DNA from: Coprinopsis marcescibilis
Lineage: Eukaryota > Basidiomycota > Agaricomycetes > Agaricales > Psathyrellaceae
DNA length: 64,000 bases
Reading direction: 5' to 3'
Assembly: GCA_004369085.1 (NCBI GenBank)
Contig: ML210231.1
Coordinates: forward strand, 1-64,000
The translations under genes and the position numbers were made by a program. The notes below the pieces were generated by a model. That model had not been told where the DNA came from and ran no database searches. It saw only the letters and a program-made list of their open reading frames with translations. Positions 38,522-55,860 of the stretch are shown piece after piece. Each line of letters opens with the position of its first letter. Position 1 is the stretch's first letter.

Positions 38522-39316
38522 GATACGTTAGCAGGGTTCCCCAGGAGGCGAGGGAGCGGCAAAAAGTTTGGTTGAATAAAAAGAGATGAAGGTCATGGGT
38601 GATTCGAATGGCGACAGGTATAGATAGAAACGTGCTCCAAGATGGGAACCTCGAGAAGTATGCGCACGGGACTGGATATCCAAAGTGAATATGAGGTCAG
38701 ATGGCGCAACCTAATGACCGCGGTTTAAATTTAAAAGAAGATACCCATGCCATAATTCAAGGGCACGATATTCCAAGGTTGTACACTGGGTACTCCTGAA
38801 TGCAAGATGTAACTCACCCTGCTCTGTGCAGTGGTGATTCCTTTTGAGTTGGCGTCTGCCTGTGCTCCAGGCTGTTAGAAAACGATGCTAGTCCATCGTC
38901 ATCTATTATACCAGTCAGCTCCACTCATACTCCCATAACAAAGGGCGACCGCATACCTGTGGGCCCACTGGCTGGATCCTCAGCGATCGCTGTATCTTCC
39001 CTAGACACAGACAATCTCCTGTGCATGGTGTTCAGAAAACGGCTGAATGCACTCGACGACAAAGAAGGGGAAGAAGAGTTGGCGGATTCCATTTCTCATA
39101 TTGTTTTGCCCGATAACTGATAACAATTTGAAAACAAGGAAGAATTTGGATTCAATCACCCGGCGTCTGTTTGGCATCGTCAGAATTCTGACGGCTGTGG
39201 AGACTTATGTAACACGCGCACGTGATCAGCTTTCTCGACGTCGGCCGCGGCAAGCGGCAGCCGCAACGACGAGCAGGCTTGAACGCAACTTCAACGTTTG
39301 AACCACGACGACGACA
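38522..39316. other. Divergent region, transporter / CFIm25, with possible upstream exons
   Basis: On the minus strand, 39092-38957 and 38871-38818 form two frame-compatible exon-like pieces joined by a good GT-AG intron. They begin MESANSSSPSLSSS and leave one base over at a GTGAGT donor. I could not join them in frame to the transporter start at 38521. They may be a 5' UTR or alternative N-terminus of the transporter, or chance. Confidence 0.3.
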
Positions 39317-42498
<3,182 letters not shown>

Positions 42499-45138
42499 TC
42501 AATACCTCCAACCCGATGGCGTATATCCGATTTCTGCGTTGTCTTCCTGCGTCACCTGAAACCCCGGCACCCCTGCTGCAGCATTCTCCTTAATCTTTCT
42601 ACCTTGGGCACCGAATGATCCTTCGAGCCCTCCAGGGAGACTAGCCTTGTATGTCATGCGGCCGGATGCGGCATGCTGGGTAAAATTTTCCCTAAGCAAG
42701 TGGTGGCTTCCTCTTGGAAAGTTGGAGCTAGTACCCGCAGGGCCGTTGTTCCATCCATGTCCAAAATCACCGCCCATGTCGCCAGTGGGAGCACCGTTTT
42801 CGTAATAAGTGTTCGTATGTTCGGACATTGAGCCGGCAACACAACTGAAGGTGCCACCGTAGATAGAAACGTTTCTCAAGCCAGGCTGGCTGATGTCGAT
42901 GTTTGGTGGAGAAGTATGAGCGTCTTGGGTGCTGTACGTGTTGCCATGTTGGTCGGTTTTGGTGTAAAAGCGACCTGAAGGGTTAGGGCCAGTATGCGTG
43001 TTGCTACCTGCGCCAGAGGAACCTCCAGTGGAGTAGGTCCTAGAGTTATAACCAGCGCTGCTGCTGCCGGCACCTGATCCAGGGACACTGCCGCCATAGA
43101 CATATCTGGTGGAATAGGTGTTATACGTGTTAGTGTGTTGGTCGAATGAGCTCTCGGAGTAGGAATGTGTTTCCGAGCCTTGGGCAGGGTCGAAGGTCCT
43201 TTTGTATGTGCCATTGCCGCTGTGGAGTGGATGCTGAGATGGTGGCACTGGTGTCCATCCTTGTCCCATGTGGGGTGAATGAGAATGATTCGCGCCAAAG
43301 GCTCCATGAGGGCGGGAAGGATTAGCCCTACGCGCGTTCCTGTGGCTAGTGCCAGACCGTTGTCGGTTAGATGACTGCCCAGTATGCCCAGTAGAGTGAG
43401 TGTGGCGATTGAAAGACGACGTCGTCGGAGAGCCGGGAGAATGAGGAGGGGAGACCGATGAATCACGAGGTAACCAGCGTCCACTCTCGTCGACCTTGAA
43501 CTTTCTGCTAGGTGAACCTTGCCTTTCATTGGGAGCGTTCCTTGAGGCGTCCGATGATACAAGGCCGATCACTTCTTGCTGATCGCGAAGCTCTTCGTCG
43601 CTCGGTTCTTCGTCTTCGTACTGGCTGCGCGGCCTCTTCCCGGCCTGATCATTGTTAAGGGCTATTGTAAAAGGGCCAATGGTAGCCCTGCCATTGCCTG
43701 AGCTCATGCTGACAACTTCCCCGAAAGAATCGCGTAGAGTATCTCCACCGTTAGCACGGAGAGTGCAGAACGAGGGGAACGAACCAAACATGTCGCCGGA
43801 CGTGTTGCAAGGGTAATCGGTGGTAGATAGTCGTTCGTCTAGCGTACGAGGTTCAGGGTAGAGTTCACCTGGGCGACTGACGTCTATGAACGCAGAATGT
43901 CTTTCGAGTGCAGGGCGTGGTTGTGAACTGGGTGTAGAATGTATGTTGGCAGGTGTGGATGTCGTTGGTAGACTTGGTGCGGGTACGGGTTCTGGTGTGG
44001 TAACAGGGGTTGGAAGGAAACCACGAGCAGGAACAGGTGTGGTTGGAGAAGGGAGAGCGGGCGACTGAGCGGTATTTATAGGGGCGGGCCCGGCCGTACT
44101 TGGTCTACCTCCGCCCACATTGCTATTGTTGTGCATGGCCCGAGGCGCGTAACCAGGAACGCGGGTCGACTTCATGATGTCGTGGTATTTGCGGAGGGTG
44201 GACATACGCGCGTAGTGAAGGTAGCGATGGGCTTTGAGCTCGAACTCGGCTACGTGGAAACAAAGAAAACAAAAGGAAAAATAGGTGAGCGCTTGGACCT
44301 CTAAAACCTGCCAAAAATGGCGGTTTGCTCACCTTGAAGTGAATCGACAATGGCACATGGTCGGTCGAACTTGGTCAGCTCCCGTTGGAATTTACGTTTC
44401 AACTTCTTGAAGGAGAGCTCCTGTGTAGGTGTGATATTGGGATCGCCAGGATGGATATCGTTGTCCCAATCTCCGAGCCAGAAGACTTCGGGGTTACTTC
44501 GTCCGTTAAACGCGTTTTGCCTTTCTAACGGCTTAAATCCCGTAGGATTTGGATTGGGTGGGACGTCGAGGTCGAGATTTATGGAGAATGCCCCCCTCGG
44601 ACCGTAGATACCACCCAACGTATGGGCTGGTGAGAGATCCGGATCCCACGGGGGATGGGGACCTTCCCTGTCGGCTCTATCTTCACCTATGGGAAGGAAA
44701 GCCACTGGTACTGTAGGGATTGTGGGTTGTGTAGCGGTTGTGGCCGGCTGAGTTGCATCATGTGTGTCGTCGTCAACATCTTCTTGTGTGTTGGCATCTC
44801 CGCTGCTAAGGTCGAGTTAGTCCTTGTCGAGAAGAATGGAATGGTTATAGAAAGCTGACCTGTCGGAATCCATCAAAGTTTCAAGAAGACTTGCACTATA
44901 TACGTCAATCAGTTATACAACCACAGTGTACGCGAGCGGATAGGGAGGCTACGCACCTGCACGACTCGGCGTCTCCAATGGTGCTGGGAAACCCAGAAAG
45001 CAATCTCTCGATGAGTGGCGCAATGCTGCAACTGGCGTTTTGCTGTCGATAATCGTGGCATGTCGCCTTGAGAGTGCGAATGAGAGCGAAAACGCTCTCT
45101 TGCATTGGGGATGCTGCATCCACAGCCGGCTGCGACAT
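42499..45138 (-). CDS. Unknown 813-aa protein with low-complexity C-terminal half
   Basis: Four exons (45138-44957, 44895-44860, 44805-44333, 44249-42499) keep one frame. I do not recognise the family. The first 60 residues are helical (ESVFALIRTLKATCHDYRQQ, then APLIERLLSGFPS). The next part is proline/aspartate-rich (GPHPPWDPDLSP, VFWLGDWDNDIHPGDP). A basic helical stretch spans the third intron (FKKLKRKFQRELTKFDRP, then AEFELKAHRYLHYARMSTLR). From about 245 on the protein is Ser/Thr/Pro/Gly/Asn-rich, with a Tyr-Thr-Ser-rich zone of THTYSES, TNTYNTYSTRYVYGG and GNTYSTQDAHT. It ends EIGYTPSGWRY. No membrane segment is seen. The helical N-terminus plus disordered tail suggests a scaffold or regulator, which is inference only. 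Confidence 0.75.
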
Positions 45139-46120
45139 TTCTGTCGATGGGGGTTTAATAAAAGAATGTCAAGGGTATCTTGAGAATCTCCCATCGCTTC
45201 GGCAAGCTTATAGAGTCGCATAAGTGAGTGGCTCTTTCAGCCTCTTTCGCCCAGGGCCGGGCGGGCAATCGGCTTTGTCCATTGATAGTCGGGTGTGTAC
45301 AATGAAATGCATCATGCAATACCGCTGCAGAACACGAGCATGTGATCATCCAAAAGGGTTGCCACTGATTTCCTCGACGAAAACTACGTCTTTATGACAT
45401 TATGGCTACAGCGGAAGTAGCATACCATAATGAGGTCATTTGCCACTCGCTGGCCTCGCTGGGCTGATCCTGGCGGAAACTCTAGGCGAAGTCAGAAAAG
45501 ATTAGAAATCGTGCATGACCCGCATACGTGATTGAAATCTCTGACTGAAATCTCCATAATCTTCAGTCGTGACATGGCTTAGCTGGTTAGCGCGTTTTTG
45601 GTGGTCGTGGTGTTGAACAAAGGAGCATTGGCAGGTCCGGTCACCGGATGACCCGGACTCCGGATCTGACAACATTCGTACCTGGCGCATGGACCAGCCA
45701 GTGACCGGCCACCGCAAACTCTTAACGTAATGACCAGATCCTCAGTCTTCTGGATTCTAATCGTGCATAACCTTATGGACCTATTGCTGAGCCCCTTCGA
45801 CTCTGACATTGGGCAACTCTGGTTCAGCCCCTTCGGTCCCATGCGGCGGATTGGTCTTCGACGGACGGTGGCGTTGGCAGGCACATAAGCTACGGCAGCG
45901 CCATTCTGAAAACATTATAGGATCTGCTAGTCAAGTCAATGGCCTGCTTGCGAAGCAATGGCGTGATCTGCTTGGTTGGATACTCCTGGAAGCACGCAAT
46001 CAATTCTCGCCCATATAAGCTCAACCTCAACATCAGTCTCAAGAACAACAACTGCCTCCCCAAGCTTATCTAGCTTCCAGATAATCTCTAGCTTGCACGA
46101 CATCCTCGACGACGACGACC
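45139..46120. other. Divergent intergenic region upstream of MET17
   Basis: This is 982 bp between the 813-aa gene and MET17 start codons. A CATATAAG element at about 46011 is a possible TATA box for MET17. I saw no clear CACGTG-type sulphur-regulatory site. Confidence 0.4.
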
Positions 46121-48345
<2,225 letters not shown>

Positions 48346-50239
48346 TCGATGGGACTGTATTCTAATAACTGACAATTTATGGACTAGTTTTGTATAATGC
48401 GATTTCTGTTTTTTTTCTCGGTTTCTGTGGACCTGGGTTACCGGGTTGGTTGACTTGAATTCAAAGACTTTTGGAATAGATAAACTTTGTATGTATTATG
48501 TATTTTGTAGCAAAATTCATTTTTGTTGTCGCCCTATATGTCAAGGTGTACAGCAGGTACTCGTACCAGTCAGCAGCCAGGTGAATGAGGCCTTGACCTT
48601 GAATGTGCCAATTCCACAAAGTACTTTGAGCACTCAATGGTACAACGTAGAACATCGGTACAGTGGGAGCAACTCGAAAGTGCGCAGACTGGCCATGTTC
48701 TACAGCTAGTATAATCGAAAGCCACTAGCTGGAAAAGCGCAAGAAGCTTCAAGGGTGATACCGAAAAGAATGGATGAGCGATGAGGTCCTGTCGACGCCG
48801 CCGGTTCTATCGGAAACTTGGTGAAAAATCACAAATGTATGATTCGGAGGTTTTGGGCGTCCGATGTATGGACACTTTCAGACGCAGGATACGAAGACTG
48901 AGTACTGATGGCGTTATTGCAGTATACATATATCCCTTAAACCAGAGTGTATCAAACGCCTGAAACACCTGATAGAAAGGAGACGACGAGATATGCTTAA
49001 CGAGAGCCTAGCGGTGGAGGATATACGTGTCGCGGGTGCATGATATGTTGCGCTCGGAGATTTCCAAATTGCTTTCGGTTGATATAATTGATTCAAGCGA
49101 CCAGTTCGACGATAAATTGAAATGCATTCCATGGCTAATAATAGTACATAGGAGATGGCCTCTAAATACTAAATGCTAAACCTTGCTAATCTATTGGTCC
49201 TGAACGTAAGCCCATAGGAGAAGAAAGCTGATTCGCGTATTCAGTTGACTTCAGCGATCAGAATTATGATGAGTATGGCCATTCTAGCCGCAGTCTGCCA
49301 GTGTGGATTTCCTCAGCCCTGCTAGAGCCATCTGTTGCGTTCTGAGTTTTCCAAATTTCTTTGAATCAGCTGGCACGATTGATCGCCCCTTACGACGGCA
49401 AATGAAATCAATTCCATGGGTAATGCTCTGCACATGAGAGATGGCATCTAAATTTTGAATGCTAGGCCTTGCCAATCTGCTAGTACCGTACGTATTTAAG
49501 TCTATGGGCTCCTATTATTTTCCGAGACGAAAGCTGATGCGGAAATGGTGTAGATGTATTGAGCAATTATTGAGTTAACTTAAGCAATCAACATTATGAA
49601 AAGTATGTTATGCACGCAATCCCAGCCGCAGCGGGGGTTTCCCCAGCTCGGCTAGAGCCTAACCGTCAATCTCAACGGGTTTCGGCTACTACACTGAAAT
49701 GGCTGTTTAATTCTCGAGCTTTCTGAGCGTTAGCAACAAACGCGATATCTATTAACATGCACGTTTTATAATAAATAACTAGAATATATATACATGAATT
49801 TCGAAAGCAAGACATGTTTCCCAAACATTCACAACTTTATATGTACATTTCAATAGCTATTTAAATGTATCAAAATGCACTATAAATTACAGGGATGTTT
49901 TAAAACATACCACAAGTTTTTGAAAGGGACATGGATAGTTTCAAGGCAAGAATTAATTCTTGAGACAAAAATTTAAATGCTGTTTAAGAAATGAAAAAAA
50001 AGCTCGGAAATACAACCTCTCTTTCAGTGATGTACGTCTTCAGGCACCCTCAGCTGAAAACATGAACACGCATGTAGTACGGATGGCCACATCATCTATA
50101 GAAATCTATGTATAAAGCATGTCCCAAGGTGCTTTCAATACTCAGCATCTTTCACATTGGAAGTTATCTAGCAGCCCCGAACCCCCACCCATCTAACTGC
50201 CCAATCTCCCCTACTAAACCCAAACCTTACATTTCTGCC
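48346..50239. other. Intergenic region between MET17 and pheromone gene C
   Basis: From about 48660 to 49640 this is the inverted counterpart of the upstream regions of pheromones A and B. For example GTGCGCAGACTGGCCATG near 48680 matches the reverse complement of sequence at about 17790-17825. A TATAAAG box at 50111-50117 lies 123 bp upstream of the pheromone C start. The stretch 49700-50030 is AT-rich without features. Confidence 0.6.
49060..49640. repeat. Diverged tandem repeat, unit about 285 bp, upstream of pheromone gene C
   Basis: Two units (about 49060-49310 and 49350-49640) share GAGATGG-CTCTAAAT-TGAATGCTA-CCTTGC-AATCT followed by AGAAAGCTGAT and TTATGATGAGTATG-type sequence. The same sequence occurs once per copy, inverted, upstream of pheromones A (17.25-17.52 kb) and B (19.4-19.68 kb). 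Confidence 0.6.
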
Positions 50240-50362
50240 ATGGACGCCTTCTTCCCCATTCTCTCAGTACTCTTTGCCGCTGAAAGCAACGTCGACACCG
50301 TTCCTCCCCAGGATGAAGAGACTGGCGGAAGTGGGTTTCAAGGCTACTGTGTCATCGCTTGA
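50240..50362 (+). CDS. Mating pheromone precursor C
   Basis: This is a single-exon 40-aa precursor, starting MDAFFPILSVLFAAESN and ending with the CaaX box CVIA. VPPQDEETGGSG is shared with A and B. If cut after the EE pair, the mature peptide would be TGGSGFQGYC (inference). The open frame extends upstream by 44 codons, but that would begin inside the TATAAAG box at 50111-50117. The conserved MDAF start is therefore preferred. It lies in the same orientation as intact MET17 and tail to tail with acidic-protein gene 2. Compared with A and B, the leader has more substitutions (ILSVLFAAES), so this is the most diverged of the three. Confidence 0.88.
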   Translation: MDAFFPILSVLFAAESNVDTVPPQDEETGGSGFQGYCVIA

Positions 50363-50985
50363 GGCACTTACTTGAAGACCACTGGCTTCAATGCCTTGTA
50401 TTGACGGTATCCCTGTGAGGTAGGTCTCCACAGGCTAGGAATAGCGTGCAAAGCGGCTTACAGCTTTCTTAGGTACTGCGACAAGTTCACCGGCCCAAGG
50501 CATTTGTTTTGTGAAATAATGTAACCCATACATTTCCACCATTTCTTTGCTCGCTCCTTTGATTATTTACTACCCTTTTATTTGAATTAAAGCGTTAAGA
50601 CTCTTGATTGTTTATTATTCTAAATGGCCCTTGCCTCTTTTTGCTTGCCCTGGCTGTATCGACCTTGTACTATGTCTGTGCAGGCCAAAGGCCGGAACTG
50701 AATCGATTTCAAGTTCAAATTTAGCGCCCGCCTGCTACTCGAAAGTCTTACCGGATGGTATTTGAAGTTAATCATTTTGAATTGCAGAATCGAGACTTTA
50801 TGTATATTTTTGTCTGTATTTAATGGTACTGTAAATGAGACAAACTTAAACCAGGAATCAGGATGACACTAGGGTGAAAGCAAAACGGAGGCATATATGA
50901 GGCTAGTTAAATTCAAACTTCAACACTTCCTGGAATGGGTACACACTTTATGCACCTCGTGGGCAGGGGACGCAGCGCCTGAAGC
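50363..50985. other. Convergent spacer between pheromone C and acidic gene 2
   Basis: This is AT-rich sequence without a gene. It is the inverted counterpart of 16275-16899. Confidence 0.6.
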
Positions 50986-51639
50986 TCAGTAGCCCTCTTC
51001 ATCCGAAGAATCGATGATCTCAAAGTAACAGGAGTGCTTCTTGGTTTTGGCCAGGGGTCTGTTGTTGGCTACCAGTTTAAGACCAAGTTTTGCCTGCTTG
51101 GGCTTGCGTGGGCTACGCCGCAACTCTGCGACGCTCTCCGGCTTACTTTTATGAGCAGGGGACAGTTTGGAGTCACGCTTGTCGTCCGAATCGAGGATCT
51201 CATGGTACTTTCTAGTTTTGGCGAGGGATCTGTCGTTAGCTACTACGGGCTTAGTAGGACCAAGAAGCGCGTCCTTGAGCTTTTGTGAGGTACGCCGCGG
51301 GCTTGCGAAGCTCTGCGGCTTGTGAGGGCGCAGAGTGCGTGGTGTTGGGGGAGGGGTAGAAGGAGGGGTACTGTACACACCCCTTTTTCGCTTGCAAAAC
51401 CAGGCTGAAGCCCGGGACTTCAAAACAAAATTGTCCCTTAGTACTTGAATCTGGCTCATTGGAATCAGAGTGTTGGACTCCCAGTCTACAACCATGTGGT
51501 CTGCACCATCGTCGATCTCCCCTTCAGCATCGGCGTCGCCAAGCATATCTTCGTCAGAATCGACCATCACCAAGTCGTCATCGTCGTCGATCACAAAAGG
51601 TGAGTCTCTGGTGCCAGATCCATATTGGATGTTTGCCAT
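50986..51639 (-). CDS. Acidic nuclear-type protein, copy 2 (unknown function)
   Basis: This is a single exon of 217 aa, paralogous along its whole length to the protein at 15552-16274. Conserved blocks are IQYGSGTRDSPFVIDDDDD, DADAEGEIDDGADHMVVDW, SNTLIPMSQ, SAWFCKRKRGVYSTP and the C-terminal module SPRKPKQAKLG, LVANNRPLAKTKKHS and EIIDSSDEE. The first of the two internal modules is more degraded than in copy 1, and the Asp-Thr-Glu repeat between them is absent. I chose the ATG at 51639 because it aligns with the start of copy 1; an in-frame ATG at 51690 would add 17 residues. Maintenance of the frame in both copies despite clear divergence argues for a function. Confidence 0.75.
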   Translation of the reverse strand: MANIQYGSGTRDSPFVIDDDDDLVMVDSDEDMLGDADAEGEIDDGADHMVVDWESNTLIPMSQIQVLRDNFVLKSRASAWFCKRKRGVYSTPPSTPPPTPRTLRPHKPQSFASPRRTSQKLKDALLGPTKPVVANDRSLAKTRKYHEILDSDDKRDSKLSPAHKSKPESVAELRRSPRKPKQAKLGLKLVANNRPLAKTKKHSCYFEIIDSSDEEGY

Positions 51640-52531
51640 TGTTTCTGAGTTTATGGTGAGAATAAAACTTGAGCTTAAGTGTGGGTTCACGGTGCTGGTC
51701 AGCTTGAGGTGAGCGAAAGCTCAGGGTTCAAGTGATTATGATTAGAAGCTGGAGGAGGAGATAAAACTGGGACAAATTGTGAGGAACGTCTGTCTCTTCA
51801 CGCTGCTCCTTTTAAACGCCCAGCCTGGCGATGTGGTGCCCCCTATCCGGGCAGCCTTAGGCGTCCATCACGACGATGGCAGAGGCGCTTTGTTCCCAAT
51901 TTGGGGTGCGCCCCCGAGCCGGGGCAATTACTTTACATGTCTGAGCAAGATATTGGCTTACCCAACTCTGGCCCATCGTCATGGCAAAGAACAAAGGAGC
52001 GGTCAATGACGCGGTGGTCTGACCTAACGGGAGAGATGGGTCGTAAATCCTATGCTTAGACCCTGAATGACTACCTACCAACCAATGGGTGTCCCTAACA
52101 AATCTTGTATCAGAAGGGCTCATTAGCCTTCTGCCCAACAGCCCCGACTTCTAAGCCTCGTATCCCACGCCACGATTTGGGTTTATTTCTTTATTCGTCC
52201 AGTTTGAGCACACAAGTGTCAGCGTTTGCAGGTTGCGTTGGCCCTCCAGGCTCTCGGGAAACCGGGACCTCCTCGTGGTGCATGGTCAGTCCAAATTTGA
52301 GGGATTACGAAATCGTAAAGTTTGCGTGGAGGTAAAATACTTAGTTCTCGAAGTGTATCGGTGCTGCGAACAAACTGAAGGGGGGTAAGGAATGGCTGCG
52401 GTGTATCGCTTCGGTGATAAAAGAGTGCTATCCCTAGCACTAGTCCTCAAATGCTAATGACCAGCATCGGATTGCCGCGCAGGCCTCAGGCCTCAGGAGT
52501 GACGCCAGCGCGTTCAACCGGGGCATAGAGT
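51640..52531. other. Upstream region of acidic gene 2, then unassigned sequence
   Basis: The first 350 bp is the inverted counterpart of the copy 1 promoter. The remainder shows no supportable gene. Confidence 0.5.
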
Positions 52532-52741
52532 CTACCCAACTCTTTGGAACATCAGTAAAATAAAGTGCTGGCGGAAGAAGTGGGACACGAGCGAGCAGCT
52601 AAACACTATCGTCTTAGCTACGGTCGATTGTGGCTCCCGCACTTCCTCCAATAGCACATTAAAGTCTGGGAATGCTCTGTGGTCGGGTTGCTGTAGGATG
52701 AGGTCGAGAAGCTCTTGAGGCAGCATGACTGTTTGAGTCAT
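52532..52741 (-). pseudogene. F-box-like fragment
   Basis: This 69-codon frame starts MTQTVMLPQELLDLILQQ and contains CSLVSHFFRQHF. That spacing resembles the F-box of Agaricomycete proteins (LPQEL-DLI then ACSLVSR-W). It stops right after the motif, with no downstream exon that I could join. It is therefore more likely a truncated relic than a complete gene. A very small F-box-only protein cannot be excluded. Confidence 0.4.
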
Positions 52742-53206
52742 GCTGAAATTAATAAGCCCCAGTTCAAACTGCGACAGCCCCGCCGTACTACAGGCGCGAG
52801 TTCGACTCCTGGCGATGACACCGCCTTTCCACCCGTCATGTAATCGCATCGACGGTGAGCATGTCCGGTTGGGCTCCCTTCTTGGCCCACGAAGTTCACG
52901 GAAGTATGCTTGCATACTACATACACATGTCTTTCCACCAATACTATTTAGCTGCGGCCATTCAGTATGACGTCCATAGCTCATCGTAAGAAGACCGGGA
53001 GCAGTGGACGGAACTCAAGACGGGTGTGCAGATGTGAGGTAGCAAGGATAGCAATGTGGTATATTTATAGCACTTACAAAGAACATTCAAATGTACATGT
53101 AAAATAAGATCGTCAAAATTCGTTAACAGGGTATCATCTGTCATAAACGCAGCGTCCCATGCAGCAGGCTTTCTTAACCCAATCAGAAAGTCTTGAACAA
53201 AAATGG
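52742..53206. other. Intergenic gap
   Basis: No gene is seen. A tRNA-like T-arm around 52795 was considered and rejected. Confidence 0.5.
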
Positions 53207-55860
53207 TCACACAAATCCTAGGACTACACCGACCAAGTCTTTCCATCCCCGCTTTACAACAAGTTCCACAGACACATCTGTGCTGCCCTCCACCCGACTC
53301 CTTGAAGCACTACCACGGTCCGTGCGCAGCCGGATGCATCCCGCATACTCCGCCAATAGCGCTTCGAGGTACTTGATGTCCCCTGTACTCAACGGATTAA
53401 GGTCGAGGAGAACCAAATCCCTAGGGTTGAGTACCAACGTCAGCTTTCCACCTGAGCGTAAGTCTTCGCCCCCACCGATTAGACTCCGCGCATAGGCACG
53501 CAGAACACCGATTTGCCACTGCGCGTAACGCTCGAGGAGGTCGAGGATAGCTACTGTGACTGAAACGCGGAGTTCCAAATCAATGCGGTTGTGGTGGTCG
53601 TCCTCTTCCTCTGTTGCGGACGCGGATGCTGATATCGACGCGGACGAAGGGAGGTTGACAGATGGAGCGGCGAGAGTTTTGGTGGGTCCGCTTCTCGTGG
53701 CGGTCTCGGCGGAGGCGTTCGACCATGATACGTCTCTTTGCTTCTTTGGCAAGCTGGAAGCAGTGTGGTCGTGGTCGTGGTCGTGAGGGAGGTTGTCGTC
53801 GCTGTCTTGCTCCAAATCCTTAGCAACCAAGGAACGCGAGCAGCTGCATAGTGGGAGATCGAGTGACATATCCTCAAATGCACCTGGGACGCCCAGTGAC
53901 GCCCCACCAGCACCAGCCCTTGCGGACAAGGCTCCCATCCAAACACCCGCGCACACCAAGCAAACGTCCTCGTACACCTTCCATGCATCTGCCAGCGTAG
54001 TCGGGATAGCGAATGAGGAGATCCCAAGAGAAGGCGAAGGCGTTGAGGGAAGGGTATATGGATGTGATGCGTGGTGGTGTGATAAGGAAGAAACACCAGC
54101 ATCCAGGCTCTTGTGCTTGCCCTTATCTTTTCCCTTGACTTTTCCCTTGCCCTTTGCCTTTTCCTTCTTCGAAATGAGGGGCTGACGGGAACTCGTGCTG
54201 GCGGGTGCTGACACAGACCGTTCTATTGGTGCGCTCGTTGATGATGAAGAGGATGAAGAGGGGCTGGGTACAAGCGTTTTGGACTTCTCCTGTACCTCAC
54301 CTCCTTCTCCGATAGCCACGACACGCAAGACTCGATCGACCTCGCCCCATAAGCGTACATCAGACCATGCCCAACGCGTGAGCGAGAGCTTGTTCGACTG
54401 CTTGCTGGAATTCGAGCTGGCGGGTTTTGATAGATAAAAGGTGGGGCGGGGCCGGTTGGATAAGAGATTGACGTTCGGCGGCTTCTTTGTTCCTGTGGGG
54501 CCAGCCTGATTCGAGGGATAGTGTGAAGAGTAGGCGGAGGATGAATATGATGATAATGCGGTCAAGTCGATCAGGAGGTCGTAATATTGTGGTTTTTCGA
54601 GAAAGAGGGCATCAGTGGTACCTTAGACAGCGAATCAGTCAACTTTTCACCACAATAATGAAGCATAACCTACAAGCAACCCAGCCAGTTCCGGTCTTCT
54701 CCCTATCCTCGACGAGGCTCAGCTTGTCCTGATTGATAAGATCGTTCAAAGTGAGCATCCCGAAAACCTGGACTGGCAATGTGTGACGTGGTGGGAAGGT
54801 TACGCCTTCTTGGACCAAATCATCCACCAAGCCACCGTTAGCAGCGCTCTGCACGCCTCTGACCATGTCGACTACTGCGTAGCACATTTCACATGCTTGC
54901 TGGACGGGAGGATTGGTGTATATCAGTACGCGTTTTCGCGCAATAAGCTGCTTGAAGAGAGTGATGCTTGATGCACCAAGCAGCGACAGGATGCTAGGGA
55001 GCCGAAGAGTGGGCGGAGAACCGTTGCTAGAACCCGCGAGTTCGTCGTAAAGGTCGTGTGAGGAGCGTAGTTCGTCGTCAGAGTCTTCGTCTATTGAAGT
55101 ACTGGTAGGAACTTGAGAAACGTAGTCGTGTAATGATGGTGAGGTTACCCCTCTTTCTGAAAGAAAGTTTTGCGCAGGCATGTACCATTGGGCGTCAGAG
55201 GACCCTTCGAAATCCACCAGTAGAGGCAAGGCACTGGGATCGCTACCAGGCCGACTGTAGCACCGTTCGGCGACTTCCAGTAAGCCGTCGAGGTGTCTCC
55301 ATGGTCTTGGTTTCGAGGTCCCGCCCTTGTCCGAGGTTGTTGCGCCATCTGGATAGCTGGGTACTACCAGTACACCGAGTGCGCTTAGAAGGAAACCTCG
55401 GTAGATTGGATTTGGCGTCCGTCGTCGTCGGAAAAGGGAAAGTGCGTGTAGTGTCTGGTGAGCATTCGTTGCAGTAGCAGTGGGGATAGATGATGTGAAA
55501 TAACTAGAAAGACTGGTCAGCGCGCCGTTACACATCAGGATTGGTTTTGAACCTACACGACGTCCTCATCAACTTGATGAAGACCACTGGGCAAGGCACT
55601 GAATTCCAACCCCAAACCGTCGATTTGCAATTCTACCGACCGACAATTAGCGTCCGTCATGATCACGTAGGCAAAGTACAGAGCCAGCATGCAACATACC
55701 TTCCCATTCAGGGGCCTTGAAGCACCAATCCACTGTGTTTCCCTTGGTCGGGTGAAAAGAGACATGAAAAATGGCAGCTGAAAATATCAGAAAAAAGACC
55801 TCAGATATTGCGTTCAACCTATGAACCACGCTCCTCACCGATATCCTTAGGCGCAGTCAT
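53207..55860 (-). CDS. DENN-superfamily protein of the LCHN/DENND11 type
   Basis: Five exons (55860-55839, 55777-55700, 55632-55557, 55503-54674, 54621-53207) give 806 aa. The N-terminus has FHVSFHPTKGNTVDWCFK and LEFSALPSGLHQVDEDVVYF, as in LCHN proteins. The core contains SITLFKQLIARKRVLIYTNP, VFGMLTLNDL and, across the last intron, GWVACTTDALFLEKPQYYDL. Family members belong to the DENN group, whose better-known members activate Rab GTPases in vesicle traffic; for the LCHN branch the target is not settled. Residues of about 390-540 are a Ser/Lys-rich insert with KGKGKVKGKDKGKHK. The C-terminal part resumes hydrophobic helices (SVTVAILDLLERYAQWQIGV) and ends VKRGWKDLVGVVLGFV. The first exon is only 22 nt. 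Confidence 0.85.

Larger units (their letters stand above)
48660..52000. repeat. Inverted segmental duplicate of the 15.2-18.2 kb block
   Basis: Read in reverse, this segment is collinear with 18.2-15.2 kb: MET17 3' end (intact here, decayed there), pheromone upstream region, pheromone precursor, AT-rich spacer, acidic-protein gene and its promoter. Identity is patchy in spacers and highest in coding parts. The parental MET17 extension and its 3' flank (48.08-48.66 kb) are missing from the other copies. Confidence 0.8.

Noticed and set aside
45575..45660. tRNA-like D-arm (TTAGCTGGTTAGCGCG)
   Set aside because: No matching acceptor stem, anticodon arm or T-arm at the right spacing.
50108..50239. 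44-codon N-terminal extension of pheromone C
   Set aside because: It would start at the TATA box; A and B align only from MDAF.
52785..52830. tRNA T-arm-like GAGTTCGACTC
   Set aside because: The stem does not pair and no anticodon arm of correct size precedes it.
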